Shown here: positions 1 through 12,945 of the stretch, piece after piece
How the letters are laid out: each line of letters starts with the position of its first letter
How positions within the stretch are numbered: the stretch's first letter is position 1
Source of the DNA: Actinomycetota bacterium
Lineage (GTDB): Bacteria; Actinomycetota; Actinomycetes; Nanopelagicales; Nanopelagicaceae
DNA: 64,000 nucleotides
Direction of reading: 5' to 3'
NCBI GenBank assembly: GCA_009698615.1
Contig: WLPU01000009.1
Span: forward strand, 1 to 64,000
Notes under the pieces: generated by a model
Told to the model about the DNA's origin: nothing
What the model saw: only the letters and a program-made list of their open reading frames with translations
Database searches by the model: none
Translations under genes and position numbers: made by a program

Positions 1-1187
1 ACATCACACAAAGTCTCACCTGTTGTGGTGTCCTTTAGACCCATAACAGCAACAATCATTCCAGCTCCTGCGCTGTCGCGTTCTTCGCGCTTGTTGGCGT
101 GCATCTGGTAAATCTTTCCGATGCGCTCTTTGCGATCCTTCGATGAGTTAAGAACTGCAGATCCAGTCTCAAGTACACCTGAATAAATACGGATGAAGTG
201 GAGCTTTCCAAGGTGTGGGTCGGACATGATCTTGAATGCAAGTGCCGAGAAAGGCTCTTTGTTATCTGGGTGACGGATTACTTCAACCTCTGAATCAGCC
301 ATGCTGTGTCCCACGATTGCTTCAACATCGAGTGGGCTAGGCAAATAACGAGTAACAGCATCCAACATTGGCTGTACGCCCTTGTTCTTGAATGCAGAGC
401 CACAAAGCACTGGAACAGCCTTCGCAGCCAAAGTTGCGCGACGGATCCCGTCGATGATCTCTTGCTCAGATAGTTCTGCACCGTCAAGATACTTTTCCAT
501 GACTTGGTCATCTGCTTCTGCAAGTGCTTCGATCAAAGTGTGACGGGCAACCTTGCACTTTTCTGCCAAAGCTGCAGGAATTTCTTCGATGAGGTAATCC
601 TCACCCTTCTTAGTTTCTCCTGGCCATACAAGTGCCTTCATCGCGATCAAATCAACGACTCCGAGAAAATCTGCTTCGTTTCCAATTGGAACTTGGAGAA
701 CAAGTGGCTTTGCATTGAGGCGAGAAACAATCATGCCTACACACATATCAAAGTTTGCTCCGGTGCGGTCTAACTTATTTACAAAACAAATACGTGGGAC
801 GTTATAACGATCTGCTTGACGCCATACAGTTTCAGATTGTGGCTCTACTCCTGCAACGCCATCGAAAACTGCAACTGCGCCATCGAGTACGCGCAATGAG
901 CGCTCTACTTCGACGGTGAAGTCAACGTGGCCAGGTGTATCAATAATATTGATGAGGTGGTCGTGCCACATACAAGTAGTAGCCGCGGAAGTAATCGTGA
1001 TACCGCGCTCTTGCTCTTGCTCCATCCAGTCCATTGTTGCTGCGCCTTCGTGTACTTCACCGATCTTGTAGTTGATACCGGTGTAGAATAAAATGCGCTC
1101 AGTGGTTGTGGTTTTGCCCGCGTCGATATGCGCCATGATCCCAATGTTGCGAACCTTGGCTAGGTCGATTGCAGTTTCCGTGGCCAC
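1..1187 (-). CDS. fusA: Elongation factor G, N-terminal part (truncated by window edge)
   Basis: Reverse-strand GTG start at 1187 reads [31 protein letters not shown]..., a translational GTPase G1 motif; located downstream of rpsL-rpsG. Confidence 0.93.
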   Translation of the reverse strand, partial: MATETAIDLAKVRNIGIMAHIDAGKTTTTERILFYTGINYKIGEVHEGAATMDWMEQEQERGITITSAATTCMWHDHLINIIDTPGHVDFTVEVERSLRVLDGAVAVFDGVAGVEPQSETVWRQADRYNVPRICFVNKLDRTGANFDMCVGMIVSRLNAKPLVLQVPIGNEADFLGVVDLIAMKALVWPGETKKGEDYLIEEIPAALAEKCKVARHTLIEALAEADDQVMEKYLDGAELSEQEIIDGIRRATLAAKAVPVLCGSAFKNKGVQPMLDAVTRYLPSPLDVEAIVGHSMADSEVEVIRHPDNKEPFSALAFKIMSDPHLGKLHFIRIYSGVLETGSAVLNSSKDRKERIGKIYQMHANKREERDSAGAGMIVAVMGLKDTTTGETLCD

Positions 1188-1238
1188 TTATGCTCCTCTA
1201 ATAGTTTCTTGTAAAAGTCTCGGATTTGGTTTCGGTAA

Positions 1239-1709
1239 TTACCAGCGGTAGTGAGCGAAGGCCTTATTGGCTTCGGCCATTTTGTGAGTGTCTTCGCGAC
1301 GCTTTACAGCAGCGCCAAGACCATTGCTGGCATCAATTAATTCATTTGTAAGACGCTCTGCCATCGACTTTTCGCGACGTGCGCGGGAGAAGTCGACTAA
1401 CCAGCGAAGTGCAAGAGTGGTTGAACGTCCAGCTTTTACTTCAACTGGAACTTGATATGTAGCTCCACCAACGCGGCGTGAACGAACTTCAACGGTTGGT
1501 TTGATGTTATCTAACGCGCGCTTCAATGTAATAACTGGATCCACCTGAGTCTTTGCGCGACATCCTTCGAGTGCGTTATAGACAATAGATTCAGCGGTAG
1601 AGCGCTTGCCATGAAGAAGAATCTTGTTGATGAGAGCAGTAACAACAGGAGAGTTATAAACCGGATCAGCAATGACCGGAGCCTTTATCGCAGGACCTTT
1701 ACGTGGCAT
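1239..1709 (-). CDS. rpsG: 30S ribosomal protein S7
   Basis: Translation [36 protein letters not shown]... typical of S7; str operon context. Confidence 0.98.
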   Translation of the reverse strand: MPRKGPAIKAPVIADPVYNSPVVTALINKILLHGKRSTAESIVYNALEGCRAKTQVDPVITLKRALDNIKPTVEVRSRRVGGATYQVPVEVKAGRSTTLALRWLVDFSRARREKSMAERLTNELIDASNGLGAAVKRREDTHKMAEANKAFAHYRW

Positions 1710-2089
1710 TAGGAAGCCTTCTTCTCTCTCTTGGTGCCATAACGGCTACGTGATTGCTTACGATTCTTTACACCCTGTGTATCAAGGGAACCGCGAATGA
1801 TTTTGTAACGAACACCTGGAAGATCTTTTACGCGCCCACCGCGAACAAGAACAATGGAGTGCTCTTGCAAGTTGTGACCTTCACCTGGAATGTATGCCGT
1901 AACTTCCATGCCGCTAGTAAGACGAACACGTGCAACTTTACGAAGAGCAGAGTTAGGCTTCTTCGGTGTTGTTGTGTACACACGTGTACATACACCGCGG
2001 CGCTGTGGTGAACCTTTTAGCGCAGGTGTACTTGTCTTCGTGATCTTTTCTGCACGACCACGACGAACCAGCTGTTGAATAGTTGGCAC
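1709..2089 (-). CDS. rpsL: 30S ribosomal protein S12
   Basis: [12 protein letters not shown]...[24 protein letters not shown]... canonical S12. Confidence 0.98.
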   Translation of the reverse strand: MPTIQQLVRRGRAEKITKTSTPALKGSPQRRGVCTRVYTTTPKKPNSALRKVARVRLTSGMEVTAYIPGEGHNLQEHSIVLVRGGRVKDLPGVRYKIIRGSLDTQGVKNRKQSRSRYGTKREKKAS

Positions 2090-2263
2090 TACTTCTTCTC
2101 CATTCGTTACTACTTCATTTTTATTACGCTTAACGACCGACCCACGCGGTCGGGTGTGTTGCCCGATTCGCGCAGAAGATGTCCGCTAAATAAATAGTGG
2201 ATAACTAGCCGAAAAGCTCTAAAAAAGAGCAGACGCGAAGGGTAACTCAGGCAGAGCCCCAGC

Positions 2264-2313
2264 GTCAAAACGGCCTCTTCTACTCCTGGAGGAGTAAAAG
2301 AGGCCGTTTCGAC
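2264..2313 (-). terminator. Long GC-rich hairpin downstream of rpoC
   Basis: About 19-bp near-perfect stem AAACGGCCTCTTTTACTCC-TCCA-GGAGTAGAAGAGGCCGTTT followed by TTTT on the minus strand, just after the rpoC stop. Confidence 0.75.
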
Positions 2314-2357
2314 ACGCCGATAATCTCTTTTCGTTGCTATCTGGGGTTATCCCACCT

Positions 2358-5300
2358 TTAGCGAGGGACCTCGAATTCATCGAGGCGAACTGCCTCACCT
2401 GAGCCCTGGGACTCAAATGGGGTGAAGTCATACTCATCATAAGCAGCGTAAACGGCTGCTTTTGCTTCCTCTGTTGGCTCAACCCGGATGTTTCGGTAGC
2501 GGGCAAGGCCGGTACCAGCTGGGATGAGCTTGCCGATGATGACGTTCTCCTTGAGGCCCAAGAGTGGATCGGACTTCTCAGAAAGTGCGGCATCGGTAAG
2601 GACTCGGGTCGTCTCCTGGAAGGAAGCGGCCGATAGCCATGACTCTGTTGCAAGGGATGCCTTCGTGATACCCATAAGTTCTGGGCGACCTGAAGCAGCC
2701 TTTGCACCCGTTGCAACTACGCGACGGTTTTCAGTTTCAAAGCGACCACGTTCTACGAGTTCACCAGGAAGTAATTCAGTATCGCCTGCTTCTAGCACTG
2801 TGATCCGTTTGAGCATTTGGCGAACAATTACTTCAATGTGCTTATCGTGAATGCCTACACCTTGTGAGCGATAGACCTCTTGAATTTCGTTAACCAAGTG
2901 AACTTGTGTTGCACGTGGTCCGAGAATGCGAAGTACCTGCTTTGGATCAATTGCGCCAACGACCATCTTCTGGCCAACTTCAACGCGCTGTCCTTCTTCT
3001 ACAAGTAACTTCTGACGACGGATGATTGGGTAGGCAACTTCTTCGCCACCATCATCTGGTGTAACGACGATCTTGCGTCCCTTTGCATCTTCGCGGAATG
3101 AGACAACACCTGCTGCTTCAGCAATCGGTGCAACGCCCTTTGGTGTGCGTGCTTCGAAAAGTTCAACGACGCGAGGCAAACCATGAGTGATGTCATCGCC
3201 TGCAACACCGCCGGTGTGGAAGGTACGCATTGTTAACTGCGTTCCTGGCTCACCAATTGATTGCGCAGCAATGATTCCAACAGCTTCGCCGACATCAACA
3301 ATCTTGCCAGCAGCCAATGAGCGGCCGTAGCACATTGCACACTGACCGACCTTGCTATCGCAAGTAAGTACAGAGCGGATCTTCACTTCTGAAACTCCAG
3401 CAGCGATGATCTCGTTGATGATGAGATCGCCCATGTCGCGGCCAGCAGCTGCAATTACTTTGCCGCTAACTTCAACTGGCTCAGCAAGGCTACGACCGTA
3501 AACAGAAGTCTCTACATCTTTGTGCTTTGTAAGTACGCCAGAGGCGTTCTTTTCAGCGATTGGAAGAGTAAGTCCGCGATCGGTACCGCAATCTTCTTCA
3601 CGGATAATTACATCTTGCGCCACATCGCACAGGCGTCGGGTCAAATAACCCGAGTCAGCGGTACGAAGCGCAGTATCTGCAAGTCCCTTACGGGCACCGT
3701 GTGTAGAGATGAAGTACTCAAGTACAGATAGACCTTCACGGAAGTTGGACTTAATTGGGCGAGGAATAATTTCACCCTTTGGGTTAGCAACAAGTCCGCG
3801 CATACCGGCAATCTGACGGATCTGCATCATGTTTCCACGAGCACCAGAATCAACCATCATCCAGACTGGGTTGTTACGTGAGCTCTTGAAGTTCTCTTCC
3901 ATCACTTCGCCAACTTCTTTAGTGGCTTGCGTCCAGATCTCGATCAATTCTTGACGACGCTCGTCATCGGTGATGAGTCCCTTTTCGTATTGTGATTGAA
4001 CCTTGTCAGCTTTTGTTTCATAGCTTTCTAGAATCTCACGTTTGCGAGGTGGGGTAACAACATCTTCGATACCGATCGTTGCACCGGCACGAGATGCCCA
4101 ATGGAATCCAAGCTCCTTCAACGCATCGAGCGTTGCAGCAACTGTGACCTTTGGATATGACTCTGCAAGTTGTTCAACAATCTTTCCGAGTTCGGCCTTC
4201 TTCACATCTTTGTCAACGAATGGATAATCAGCAGGGAGGGCTTCGTTAAACAATGCGCGACCAAGGGTTGTCGAAAGCGTGATTGATTCACGGCCATCGA
4301 TTCCGTTGGAGGCATCAAGACGAATCTTGATTTTTGCTTGAAGGGCAACGCTGTGTTGATCGTGAGCCATGATCGCTTCTGCGATCGAACCGAAGGCACG
4401 ACCTTCACCCAATTCACCATCGCGTGCACTAGTTAAGTAATACAGACCCAAAACCATGTCTTGAGTTGGGGTAGTAATTGGACGGCCATTTGCTGGTGAC
4501 AAGATGTTGTTAGAAGACAACATCAATACACGAGCTTCAGCTTGAGCTTCAGCCGATAGAGGTAGGTGCACAGCCATCTGGTCACCGTCGAAGTCTGCGT
4601 TAAATGCTGTACAGACCAATGGGTGAATCTGGATTGCCTTACCTTCAACCAGTTGTGGCTCGAAAGCTTGAATACCTAGGCGGTGAAGCGTAGGAGCGCG
4701 GTTAAGAAGTACTGGATGTTCAGCAATTACTTCTTCTAGAACATCCCACACCACTGGACGAGCACGCTCGACCATGCGCTTTGCAGATTTAATATTTTGT
4801 GCATGATTGAGATCCACCAATCGCTTCATTACGAAGGGCTTAAAGAGCTCCAACGCCATCTGCTTTGGCAGACCGCATTGATGCAACTTCAACTGTGGAC
4901 CTACAACGATGACCGAACGGCCAGAGTAATCAACGCGCTTTCCGAGCAAGTTCTGACGGAAACGACCTTGCTTACCCTTGAGCATGTCTGAAAGAGATTT
5001 CAGTGCTCGGTTACCAGGACCGGTAACTGGACGTCCACGACGACCGTTGTCAAACAAAGCATCTACTGCTTCTTGCAACATGCGCTTTTCGTTATTGACA
5101 ATGATCTCTGGAGCACCGAGATCGGCAAGACGCTTCAAACGATTATTACGGTTAATAACGCGGCGATAGAGATCATTTAGATCTGAAGTCGCAAAGCGTC
5201 CACCATCGAGTTGAACCATCGGGCGAAGATCTGGAGGAATAACAGGAACAACATCGAGCACCATTGATGCAGGATGATTGCTAGTAGTTAAGAATGCGTT

Positions 5301-6200
5301 AACAACTTTGAGACGCTTAATAGCACGAGTCTTCTTTTGACCCTTACCGTTCTCGCTCAAGTCATTCAAGATTGCATATTCGGCTTCAAGATCAAAGGTC
5401 TCTAGGCGACGCTTGATTGCAGCAGCGCCCATGTCTCCCTTGAAGTACATGCCGTAACGATCTTTCATCTCACGATAAAGACCTTCATCACCTTCAAGAT
5501 CTTGAACCTTCAAGTTCTTGAAACGTGCCCACACCTGCTCGAGACGATCGAGTTCGCGCTGTGAGCGATCGCGAATTTGCTTGAGCTCGCGCTCTGCACT
5601 CTCGCGCACCTTACGGCGAACATCTGCTTTGGCTTCTTCAGCCTCAAGTCCAGATAAATCTTCTTCTAACTTCTTGGTGCGAGCATCGAGATCATTGTCG
5701 CGACGAGTTTCGATCTTCTTCAGATCTTTTGCCAACTTGCTTTCAAGCTGTGGCAAATCTTCTTCGCGAAGTTCTGTATCTACTTCAGTGATCATGTAAG
5801 CAGCGAAGTAAATAACTTTTTCGAGGTCTTTTGGTGCAAGGTCAAGGAGGTAACCCAAACGACTAGGCACTCCCTTGAAATACCAAATGTGAGTAACGGG
5901 GGCAGCTAGTTCAATATGACCCATACGTTCGCGACGTACCTTTGCGCGAGTTACTTCAACTCCACAACGCTCGCAAATGATTCCCTTAAAGCGCACGCGC
6001 TTGTACTTACCGCAGTAGCACTCCCAGTCACGAGTTGGTCCGAAGATCTTCTCGTCGAAAAGGCCGTCCTTCTCAGGCTTAAGGGTTCTGTAGTTAATAG
6101 TCTCTGGCTTCTTTACTTCTCCAAAGGACCATTCACGAATATTGCTAGCAGAAGCTAGACCAATTTTCAGTTGATCGAAAAAGTTGACATCAAGCATCAT
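2358..6200 (-). CDS. rpoC: DNA-directed RNA polymerase subunit beta'
   Basis: 1280-aa ORF with N-terminal Zn motif (CYCGKYKR...CERCGVEVT) and [16 protein letters not shown] catalytic motif. Confidence 0.99.
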   Translation of the reverse strand: MMLDVNFFDQLKIGLASASNIREWSFGEVKKPETINYRTLKPEKDGLFDEKIFGPTRDWECYCGKYKRVRFKGIICERCGVEVTRAKVRRERMGHIELAAPVTHIWYFKGVPSRLGYLLDLAPKDLEKVIYFAAYMITEVDTELREEDLPQLESKLAKDLKKIETRRDNDLDARTKKLEEDLSGLEAEEAKADVRRKVRESAERELKQIRDRSQRELDRLEQVWARFKNLKVQDLEGDEGLYREMKDRYGMYFKGDMGAAAIKRRLETFDLEAEYAILNDLSENGKGQKKTRAIKRLKVVNAFLTTSNHPASMVLDVVPVIPPDLRPMVQLDGGRFATSDLNDLYRRVINRNNRLKRLADLGAPEIIVNNEKRMLQEAVDALFDNGRRGRPVTGPGNRALKSLSDMLKGKQGRFRQNLLGKRVDYSGRSVIVVGPQLKLHQCGLPKQMALELFKPFVMKRLVDLNHAQNIKSAKRMVERARPVVWDVLEEVIAEHPVLLNRAPTLHRLGIQAFEPQLVEGKAIQIHPLVCTAFNADFDGDQMAVHLPLSAEAQAEARVLMLSSNNILSPANGRPITTPTQDMVLGLYYLTSARDGELGEGRAFGSIAEAIMAHDQHSVALQAKIKIRLDASNGIDGRESITLSTTLGRALFNEALPADYPFVDKDVKKAELGKIVEQLAESYPKVTVAATLDALKELGFHWASRAGATIGIEDVVTPPRKREILESYETKADKVQSQYEKGLITDDERRQELIEIWTQATKEVGEVMEENFKSSRNNPVWMMVDSGARGNMMQIRQIAGMRGLVANPKGEIIPRPIKSNFREGLSVLEYFISTHGARKGLADTALRTADSGYLTRRLCDVAQDVIIREEDCGTDRGLTLPIAEKNASGVLTKHKDVETSVYGRSLAEPVEVSGKVIAAAGRDMGDLIINEIIAAGVSEVKIRSVLTCDSKVGQCAMCYGRSLAAGKIVDVGEAVGIIAAQSIGEPGTQLTMRTFHTGGVAGDDITHGLPRVVELFEARTPKGVAPIAEAAGVVSFREDAKGRKIVVTPDDGGEEVAYPIIRRQKLLVEEGQRVEVGQKMVVGAIDPKQVLRILGPRATQVHLVNEIQEVYRSQGVGIHDKHIEVIVRQMLKRITVLEAGDTELLPGELVERGRFETENRRVVATGAKAASGRPELMGITKASLATESWLSAASFQETTRVLTDAALSEKSDPLLGLKENVIIGKLIPAGTGLARYRNIRVEPTEEAKAAVYAAYDEYDFTPFESQGSGEAVRLDEFEVPR

Positions 6201-6214
6201 AATTTCCTCTCCCC

Positions 6215-9200
6215 TTAGACTTCTTCAACGCTGCTTGGCTCAACTCGTGACAAGTTGATACCTAGCTCTTCGGCGGCACGGAACACTTCTTCATCTGTGT
6301 CGCGCATTTCGATTGCGACACCTTCGGAAGAGAGAACCTCAACATTGAGGCAGAGAGATTGCATTTCTTTGACAAGCACCTTGAATGATTCAGGGATGCC
6401 AGGCTCTGGAATGTTTTCGCCCTTAACGATTGCTTCATAAACCTTTACGCGACCAAGCACGTCATCAGATTTAATCGTGAGTAATTCTTGAAGTGTGTAT
6501 GCAGCGCCATATGCCTCAAGCGCCCACACTTCCATTTCACCAAATCTCTGACCACCAAATTGCGCTTTACCGCCCAGTGGTTGCTGAGTGATCATGGAGT
6601 ATGGACCAGTAGAACGTGCGTGAATCTTGTCATCCACCAAGTGATGGAGCTTCAAGATGTACATGTATCCCACTGAGATTGGAGTTGGGTAAGGCTCGCC
6701 ACTTCGACCATCAAAGAGACGCGCTTTTCCGCTAGTTCCAACAAGTTGAACTCCATCGCGGTTTTTCAAAGTGCTACCGAGAAGACCTGTGACTTCTTCT
6801 TCACGTGCACCATCAAATACAGGTGTTGCAAGGTTGGTTCCGGGAGCGCCCTTTTCTGCGCCAATATCTTTGAGGTGCTTCTGCCATGCCTCATCGATTC
6901 CGCCGAGATCCCAACCAGTTTTTGCAACCCAACCTAAGTGCATTTCAAGAACCTGTCCGACGTTCATACGTCCAGGAACACCGAGCGGATTAAGGATTAC
7001 ATCAACAGGTGTGCCATCTTCAAGGAATGGCATATCTTCTTGAGGCAAGATCTTTGAAATAACACCCTTGTTGCCGTGACGGCCAGCAAGTTTGTCACCA
7101 TCTTGAATCTTGCGCTTTTGAGCTACGTAAACGCGAACCAACTGGTTAACACCAGCAGCTAATTCGTTTCCTTCTTCGCTTTCAAAGACGGTGACGCCAA
7201 TAACCTTGCCGGATTCACCGTGTGGAACCTTGAGTGAGGTATCGCGAACTTCGCGAGCCTTCTCTCCGAAAATTGCACGGAGCAAGCGCTCCTCTGGTGT
7301 GAGTTCAGTTTCGCCCTTTGGCGTTACTTTTCCGACCAAGATATCGCCAGGTACAACATCGGCGCCTACGCGAATAATTCCGCGGTCATCGAGATCTGCA
7401 AGAACTTCCTCAGAGACGTTTGGAATATCACGAGTAATTTCTTCAGCACCAAGCTTGGTGTCGCGTGCATCAACTTCGTATTCTTCAATGTGAATCGAAG
7501 TCAATACATCGTCTTGCACTAAACGCTGTGACAAGATGATTGCATCCTCGTAGTTGTGGCCTTCCCATGACATAAATGCCACGAGCAAGTTCTTACCAAG
7601 GGCCATCTCACCGTTTTCGGTACATGGTCCATCGGCAATTACTGATCCAACTTCAAGACGCTGACCTTCAGACACTATAACTTTCTGGTTATAGGAAGTG
7701 CCTTGGTTGGAGCGTGTGAACTTATGAAGTGGGTAGGTCAAATAGGTTGAGTCATCGTTCATCACTGTTACTTGATCTGCTGAAAGTTCGGTCACAACGC
7801 CAGCCTTTGTTGCAACGACTACATCGCCTGCATCAACTGCTGCGCGAAATTCCATACCGGTTCCGATAAGAGGTGCCTCCGCGCGCATCAAAGGAACGGA
7901 CTGACGCATCATGTTAGAACCCATCAAGGCGCGGTTAGCATCATCGTGCTCGAGGAAGGGAATCATTGCTGTTGCAACAGAAACCATCTGACGAGGTGAT
8001 ACATCCATGTAATCAACTTCATCAGCAAGGATGTATTCAACTTCTCCACCACGGCGGCGAACTAATACACGCTCTTCTGAGAAATGATTGTCGTCGGTCA
8101 ATGGCGCATTTGCCTGAGCGATGATGTGTTCATCTTCTTCATCAGCCGTTAAGTAATCAACTTGATCGCTCACGCGACCCTTAGATACTTTGCGGTACGG
8201 AGTTTCGATGAAACCAAAAGCTGTTACACGGCCATAGGTTGCAAGTGAACCGATAAGACCAATGTTTGGACCTTCAGGAGTTTCAATCGGACACATACGT
8301 CCGTAGTGAGATGGGTGAACGTCGCGAACTTCAAAGCCTGCGCGGTCACGAGATAAACCACCAGGTCCAAGTGCTGAAAGACGGCGCTTGTGAGTTAAAC
8401 CTGAAAGTGGATTTGTTTGGTCCATGAACTGCGACAACTGCGATGTTCCGAAGAACTCCTTGATTGATGCAACCACTGGACGAATATTGATCAAGGTCTG
8501 AGGAGTAATAGCCTCAACATCTTGGGTTGTCATACGTTCGCGAACTACGCGCTCCATACGAGATAGACCGGTACGAACCTGATTTTGGATTAGTTCACCA
8601 ACGGTACGAAGACGACGGTTACCGAAGTGATCGATATCGTCTTTTTCCACGCGAACTTCGCGGCCGTATTCCATAAGTAGATCGCCCTTATGCAGCGCTA
8701 CGAGATAGCGAATAGTGGCAACGATGTCTTGAATTGTGAGCAAGCCCTGCTTGAGTTCAAGATCTAAACCAAGCTTCTTGTTTACCTTAAAGCGACCAAC
8801 CTTGGCCAAGTCATAGCGCTTTGGTTTGAAGTAAAGGTTCTCGATCAAACTCTGTGCAGCTTCCTTTGTTGGAGGCTCACCTGGACGCAACTTGCGGTAG
8901 ATATCAAGCAACGCTTCATCTTGAGTATTGACGTTATCTTTTTCAAGAGTTGCGCGCATTGATTCGAAATCGCCGAATTCTTCAAGGATTTGTTCGGCGC
9001 TCCAACCAAGTGCCTTAAGGAAGACCGTGACAGATTGCTTACGTTTACGATCGATACGGACTCCGACAAGATCCTTCTTATCAACTTCAAATTCCAACCA
9101 AGCACCACGGCCTGGAATGATCTTTGCAGTAAATACATCTTTGTCTGAAGTCTTTTCGATCTTACGTTCAAAGTAGACACCAGGTGAGCGAACTAACTGT

Positions 9201-9670
9201 GAGACGACAACGCGCTCGGTACCGTTGATAACAAAGGTTCCGCGCTTTGTCATGACTGGGAAATCTCCCATGAAAACAGTTTGGGACTTAATTTCGCCAG
9301 TGATGTTATTGGTAAATTCAGCAGTTACGAAAAGTGGTTGCGAATATGTTGTATCGCGTTCCTTGCAATGTTCGATGGAATACTTAGGTGGCTCAAAGCG
9401 ATGGTCTCTAAATGACAGACTCATCGTTCCTTGCAAATCTTCAATTGGTGAAATTTCTTCGAAGATTTCTTCCAATCCAGATTGCTTCGGAAGCTCGCCA
9501 CGGCTTGTGACTTCAGCTTGTGCAAGACGCTCGCGCCACACATCGTTGCCCAATAACCAGTCAACGCTTTCGATTTGTAGCGCTAAGAGATTAGGAACTT
9601 CAAGAGGTTCGCGGATCTTTGCAAAAGAAATACGGCGTGGTGCTACGGATTTGGTTTTTGACGCGGCCAA
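6215..9670 (-). CDS. rpoB: DNA-directed RNA polymerase subunit beta
   Basis: 1151-aa ORF with rifampicin region [34 protein letters not shown]. Confidence 0.99.
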   Translation of the reverse strand: MAASKTKSVAPRRISFAKIREPLEVPNLLALQIESVDWLLGNDVWRERLAQAEVTSRGELPKQSGLEEIFEEISPIEDLQGTMSLSFRDHRFEPPKYSIEHCKERDTTYSQPLFVTAEFTNNITGEIKSQTVFMGDFPVMTKRGTFVINGTERVVVSQLVRSPGVYFERKIEKTSDKDVFTAKIIPGRGAWLEFEVDKKDLVGVRIDRKRKQSVTVFLKALGWSAEQILEEFGDFESMRATLEKDNVNTQDEALLDIYRKLRPGEPPTKEAAQSLIENLYFKPKRYDLAKVGRFKVNKKLGLDLELKQGLLTIQDIVATIRYLVALHKGDLLMEYGREVRVEKDDIDHFGNRRLRTVGELIQNQVRTGLSRMERVVRERMTTQDVEAITPQTLINIRPVVASIKEFFGTSQLSQFMDQTNPLSGLTHKRRLSALGPGGLSRDRAGFEVRDVHPSHYGRMCPIETPEGPNIGLIGSLATYGRVTAFGFIETPYRKVSKGRVSDQVDYLTADEEDEHIIAQANAPLTDDNHFSEERVLVRRRGGEVEYILADEVDYMDVSPRQMVSVATAMIPFLEHDDANRALMGSNMMRQSVPLMRAEAPLIGTGMEFRAAVDAGDVVVATKAGVVTELSADQVTVMNDDSTYLTYPLHKFTRSNQGTSYNQKVIVSEGQRLEVGSVIADGPCTENGEMALGKNLLVAFMSWEGHNYEDAIILSQRLVQDDVLTSIHIEEYEVDARDTKLGAEEITRDIPNVSEEVLADLDDRGIIRVGADVVPGDILVGKVTPKGETELTPEERLLRAIFGEKAREVRDTSLKVPHGESGKVIGVTVFESEEGNELAAGVNQLVRVYVAQKRKIQDGDKLAGRHGNKGVISKILPQEDMPFLEDGTPVDVILNPLGVPGRMNVGQVLEMHLGWVAKTGWDLGGIDEAWQKHLKDIGAEKGAPGTNLATPVFDGAREEEVTGLLGSTLKNRDGVQLVGTSGKARLFDGRSGEPYPTPISVGYMYILKLHHLVDDKIHARSTGPYSMITQQPLGGKAQFGGQRFGEMEVWALEAYGAAYTLQELLTIKSDDVLGRVKVYEAIVKGENIPEPGIPESFKVLVKEMQSLCLNVEVLSSEGVAIEMRDTDEEVFRAAEELGINLSRVEPSSVEEV

Positions 9671-9859
9671 GGAATGTCCTTCCGAACAGTTTTAGTGACG
9701 CACGGACAAAGGTCTCAGCCGCTATATGCATTGACCTCAAGGATTTTGTGCGAGGCGCAAGGGTATCTGGCAGGGCCTGCGCCTGTCCAACCGGCTGCTT
9801 GTATCACACCCAGGAAGGGCTTGCCATGGTTTTAGGAAGAATCTGTGGGAACCCAGCCT

Positions 9860-10264
9860 TTAGCGTGAGCGTGGATCTGGGGAATCCCCCTCTTTATTAG
9901 GTGCGAAGACCCAGAAGGCCCAGGCTGTGATCAAGGCGGGGATTGCATTCCAGCGCTCATCATGACTTTTAGAAAGGGAATTCACCACGGCGCTCAGGCC
10001 GCTCATAATCAGAAAAAAGCGTGGCAGCCATTGAGGGCGTACGGCTTTTGCGCCCCAAATCTGTAAGAGGGTCCATGCTTGAAGGAGCAAAAGCACAGTT
10101 GTGCCTAAGTAGGTCATGCGAATTCCAAGCGGAAATTGTGTGAATTGTCCACCAGCAGCGCGAGTCAATGAGAATGAGGAATTAAGGACAACTCCTACCA
10201 CGATAAAAATACTCCAAGCCATGGAAACAAGGGCTAAGGGTTTAAGAAGATCAGAGAGCTTCAT
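9860..10264 (-). CDS. Small multi-pass membrane protein, hypothetical
   Basis: 134-aa ORF with about four hydrophobic segments, between rplL and rpoB on the same strand. Confidence 0.7.
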   Translation of the reverse strand: MKLSDLLKPLALVSMAWSIFIVVGVVLNSSFSLTRAAGGQFTQFPLGIRMTYLGTTVLLLLQAWTLLQIWGAKAVRPQWLPRFFLIMSGLSAVVNSLSKSHDERWNAIPALITAWAFWVFAPNKEGDSPDPRSR

Positions 10265-10312
10265 CTGCCAATGATGGAACTACTCAGGATGCCCGTCAAG
10301 AGCTCCGATTCA

Positions 10313-10352
10313 TAAAAAAGAAAGACCCCCGGCGAATGCCGAGGGTCTTTCT
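10313..10352 (-). terminator. Intrinsic terminator downstream of rplL
   Basis: Minus strand AAAGACCCTCGGC-ATTC-GCCGGGGGTCTTTCTTTTTT. Confidence 0.85.
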
Positions 10353-10379
10353 CGCTAAATCTTTAAAAGGTGAAAGGAA

Positions 10380-10760
10380 TTACTTAACAGTGACAGTTGC
10401 GCCGGCTGCTTCTAGTGCTGCCTTTGCCTTATCAATTGCATCCTTTGGACCCTTTTCAATCAAAGTTGCTGGACATGCATCAACGAGATCCTTAGCTTCT
10501 TTCAAGCCAAGGCTTGAGTTGATGTTACGGACTTCCTTGATCACAGCAATCTTCTGTGAGCCAGCTGATTCAAGAATAAGCGTGAACTCATCTTGTGCAG
10601 CTTCGGCTGCAGCTGGAGCTGCTCCGCCACCTGCTGCTGCAACTGGTGCTGCTGCTGTTACGTCGAATTCAGTCTCGAATGACTTTACGAACTCTGAGAG
10701 CTCGACCAATGTCATTTCCTTGAACTGACTCAATAGGTCTTCAGTGCTGAGCTTTGCCAT
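10380..10760 (-). CDS. rplL: 50S ribosomal protein L7/L12
   Basis: [29 protein letters not shown]... with conserved C-terminal domain [42 protein letters not shown]. Confidence 0.98.
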   Translation of the reverse strand: MAKLSTEDLLSQFKEMTLVELSEFVKSFETEFDVTAAAPVAAAGGGAAPAAAEAAQDEFTLILESAGSQKIAVIKEVRNINSSLGLKEAKDLVDACPATLIEKGPKDAIDKAKAALEAAGATVTVK

Positions 10761-10763
10761 GAT

Positions 10764-11414
10764 TTATTCCTTCTCTTCTGTAGCTTGGGGTGCCTCTACA
10801 ACTTCGGCGACGGTTTCTGCTGGTGCAGCATCTGCTGCTGGTGCTTCGGTAACTGCTTCGACAACTGGTGCCTCAGCTACTACTTCAGCAATTGCTTCAA
10901 CAACTGGTGCTGCTGGAGTTACTGGTGCTTCTCCGGCTTCTTTCTTAATGCGAAGAGCATCAATAGTGCGTACTGCCTTAGCAAGCGATGCCTTCATAGC
11001 GCCAGCAAGCTTTGCCAAGAGAACCTCACGGGACTCAAGATCTGCAAGCTTGAAGATGTCAGCGGCTGTAACTGCTTTGCCTTCGTAAATTCCACCCTTG
11101 ATAACAAGGAATGGATTTTCCTTAGCGAAATCGCGCAAGCTCTTTGCTGCATCAATTGGATCGCCCTTGATGAATGCCAACGCTGAAGGGCCTTTGAGGA
11201 GTTCCGAAGGAACATCAACGCCAGCTTCTTTTGCTGCAATCTTTGTCAGGGTGTTTTTTACAACCGAATACTTAGTGTTTGCACCAAGGTTTCGGCGAAG
11301 TTGCTTCATTGAAGTCACGGATAGTCCGCGATATTCAGTGAGCACAGTTGCATTTGCTGTGCGGAAATCTTCCGTGAGCTCTGCTACTGCTGCTGCTTTG
11401 TCTGGGCGAGCCAT
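10764..11414 (-). CDS. rplJ: 50S ribosomal protein L10 (start revised to [10 protein letters not shown])
   Basis: L10 N-terminus [35 protein letters not shown]-like AAAGGTGA precedes this ATG; Ala/Val/Glu-rich C-terminal tail. Confidence 0.96.
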   Translation of the reverse strand: MARPDKAAAVAELTEDFRTANATVLTEYRGLSVTSMKQLRRNLGANTKYSVVKNTLTKIAAKEAGVDVPSELLKGPSALAFIKGDPIDAAKSLRDFAKENPFLVIKGGIYEGKAVTAADIFKLADLESREVLLAKLAGAMKASLAKAVRTIDALRIKKEAGEAPVTPAAPVVEAIAEVVAEAPVVEAVTEAPAADAAPAETVAEVVEAPQATEEKE

Positions 11415-11470
11415 TCGGTTCACCTTTCCTTATTCATTAAGTGGTGCATGGGGTAAAAACTAGGTCCTAG

Positions 11471-11510
11471 AAAATGAGAAAACCCGTGACGCGTAAGAGC
11501 GCACGGGTTA
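11471..11510 (-). terminator. Intrinsic terminator/attenuator in rplJ leader
   Basis: Minus strand AACCCGTGCGC-TCTTAC-GCG(T)CACGGGTTTTCTCATTTT; lies between rplA and rplJ. Confidence 0.75.
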
Positions 11511-11514
11511 ATCG

Positions 11515-11600
11515 TGAACACCTACGCTGGCGAGACTTTCGTCAATTTCATGGATTCACCTTGTGAGTAAATCCAGACCGGCGGTCTTTGGTTATTGCCC
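11515..11600 (-). ncRNA. Candidate ribosomal protein L10 leader
   Basis: Minus strand AACCAAAGACCGCCGGTC...GCCAGCGTAGGTGTTCACG resembles actinobacterial L10 leaders, with an internal hairpin GGATTTAC-TCACAAG-GTGAATCC, directly upstream of a terminator and rplJ. Not searched against Rfam. Confidence 0.65.
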
Positions 11601-11638
11601 GAGGGTAGATGGCGACACCTACCCTCGTCAAACTCGAA

Positions 11639-12346
11639 CTATTCTGCTGAGCCAGCCTCGCGTACCAAGTTGGGATCAACCTGAATGCCAGGCCCCATCG
11701 TTGTAGAAAGCGTCGCCTTCTTAATGAAGCGGCCCTTAGATGACGATGGCTTTGCGCGAAGAACTTCTTCAAGTGCTGCTGCATAGTTATCTGCAAGTTG
11801 GGCTGCGGTAAATGAAACTTTACCGATGATGAAGTGAAGGTTTGAATTCTTATCTACGCGGAACTCAATCTTTCCGCCCTTGATATCTGAAACTGCCTTA
11901 GCAACATCTGTTGTAACAGTTCCGGTCTTTGGGTTTGGCATGAGACCACGTGGCCCAAGCACCTTACCTAAACGACCAACTTTTCCCATCAAATCTGGAG
12001 TCGAAACAACTGCGTCATAATCCAGACGGCCCTTTGAAACTTCATCAATCAAGTCATCTGCGCCAACAATGTCAGCACCAGCTGCGCGTGCTTCTTCTGC
12101 GCGCTCTCCGCCTGCAAACACAAGTACGCGGACAGTCTTACCTGTTCCGTGTGGCAAGTTAACAGTTGAACGGATTGATTGATCGGCCTTCTTTGGATCA
12201 ACGCCAAGGCATAGTGCAACTTCAACAGTTGCATCGTATTTTGTAGTGGAGGTTTCGCGAACGAGTGTCACGGCCTCAAGCGGTGTGTAGAGATGATCAA
12301 TCTTAACTTTCTCTGCCGCTGCTTGATATTTCTTACTGCGCTTCAT
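11639..12346 (-). CDS. rplA: 50S ribosomal protein L1
   Basis: [32 protein letters not shown]... [12 protein letters not shown] motif. Confidence 0.98.
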   Translation of the reverse strand: MKRSKKYQAAAEKVKIDHLYTPLEAVTLVRETSTTKYDATVEVALCLGVDPKKADQSIRSTVNLPHGTGKTVRVLVFAGGERAEEARAAGADIVGADDLIDEVSKGRLDYDAVVSTPDLMGKVGRLGKVLGPRGLMPNPKTGTVTTDVAKAVSDIKGGKIEFRVDKNSNLHFIIGKVSFTAAQLADNYAAALEEVLRAKPSSSKGRFIKKATLSTTMGPGIQVDPNLVREAGSAE

Positions 12347-12466
12347 TTCATTCCCCTTTTCTCCTCTTTCGAAGAGTTCCTCTTCTTGTCGAAGAGATAG
12401 TGGTTGTGGTTAGCGAACCAGCGAGGTTCTCCCACATCTGCGCTCCGATTTGGAGTGCAGAAAGTT

Positions 12467-12898
12467 TTAGTTATCGACGGTGATACCCATCGAACGTGCT
12501 GTGCCGGCAATGATCAAACTGGCTGCATCAATGTCATTGGCATTGAGGTCTTCCATCTTGATCTTGGCAATTTCTTGTACTTGAGCCTTTGTGATTGAGG
12601 CGACTTTGGTCTTGTGAGGAACTGCAGAACCTTTTTCAACTCCGGCAGCCTTCAAGATTAAACGAGATGCTGGTGGCGTCTTGGTGATGAAAGTAAATGA
12701 ACGATCTTCGTAGACAGAGATTTCTACGGGAATGATCTGTCCCTTTTGCGAATCAGTCGCGGCGTTGTATGCCTTGACGAACTCCATGATGTTGACGCCG
12801 TGCTGACCAAGGGCTGGGCCCACTGGTGGTGCAGGGGTTGCAGCGCCAGCTTGGATCTGCAACTTGATCATCGCGGTGATCTTCTTCTTCGGGGCCAT
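12467..12898 (-). CDS. rplK: 50S ribosomal protein L11
   Basis: [40 protein letters not shown]... canonical L11. Confidence 0.98.
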   Translation of the reverse strand: MAPKKKITAMIKLQIQAGAATPAPPVGPALGQHGVNIMEFVKAYNAATDSQKGQIIPVEISVYEDRSFTFITKTPPASRLILKAAGVEKGSAVPHKTKVASITKAQVQEIAKIKMEDLNANDIDAASLIIAGTARSMGITVDN

Positions 12899-12945
12899 GA
12901 TGGTTTCCTTTTTCTCTGTCTGTTTCTCGGTGGATTAAATGGGGG

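Noticed and set aside
7191-7493. Plus-strand ORF antisense to rpoB
   Set aside because: Low-complexity Ser/Arg-rich translation mirroring conserved rpoB codons; typical shadow ORF. Same applies to most plus-strand ORFs over rpoB/rpoC.
10785-11186. Cys/Trp-rich plus-strand ORF antisense to rplJ
   Set aside because: Composition results from reading the Ala/Glu/Val-rich L10 tail in reverse; shadow ORF.
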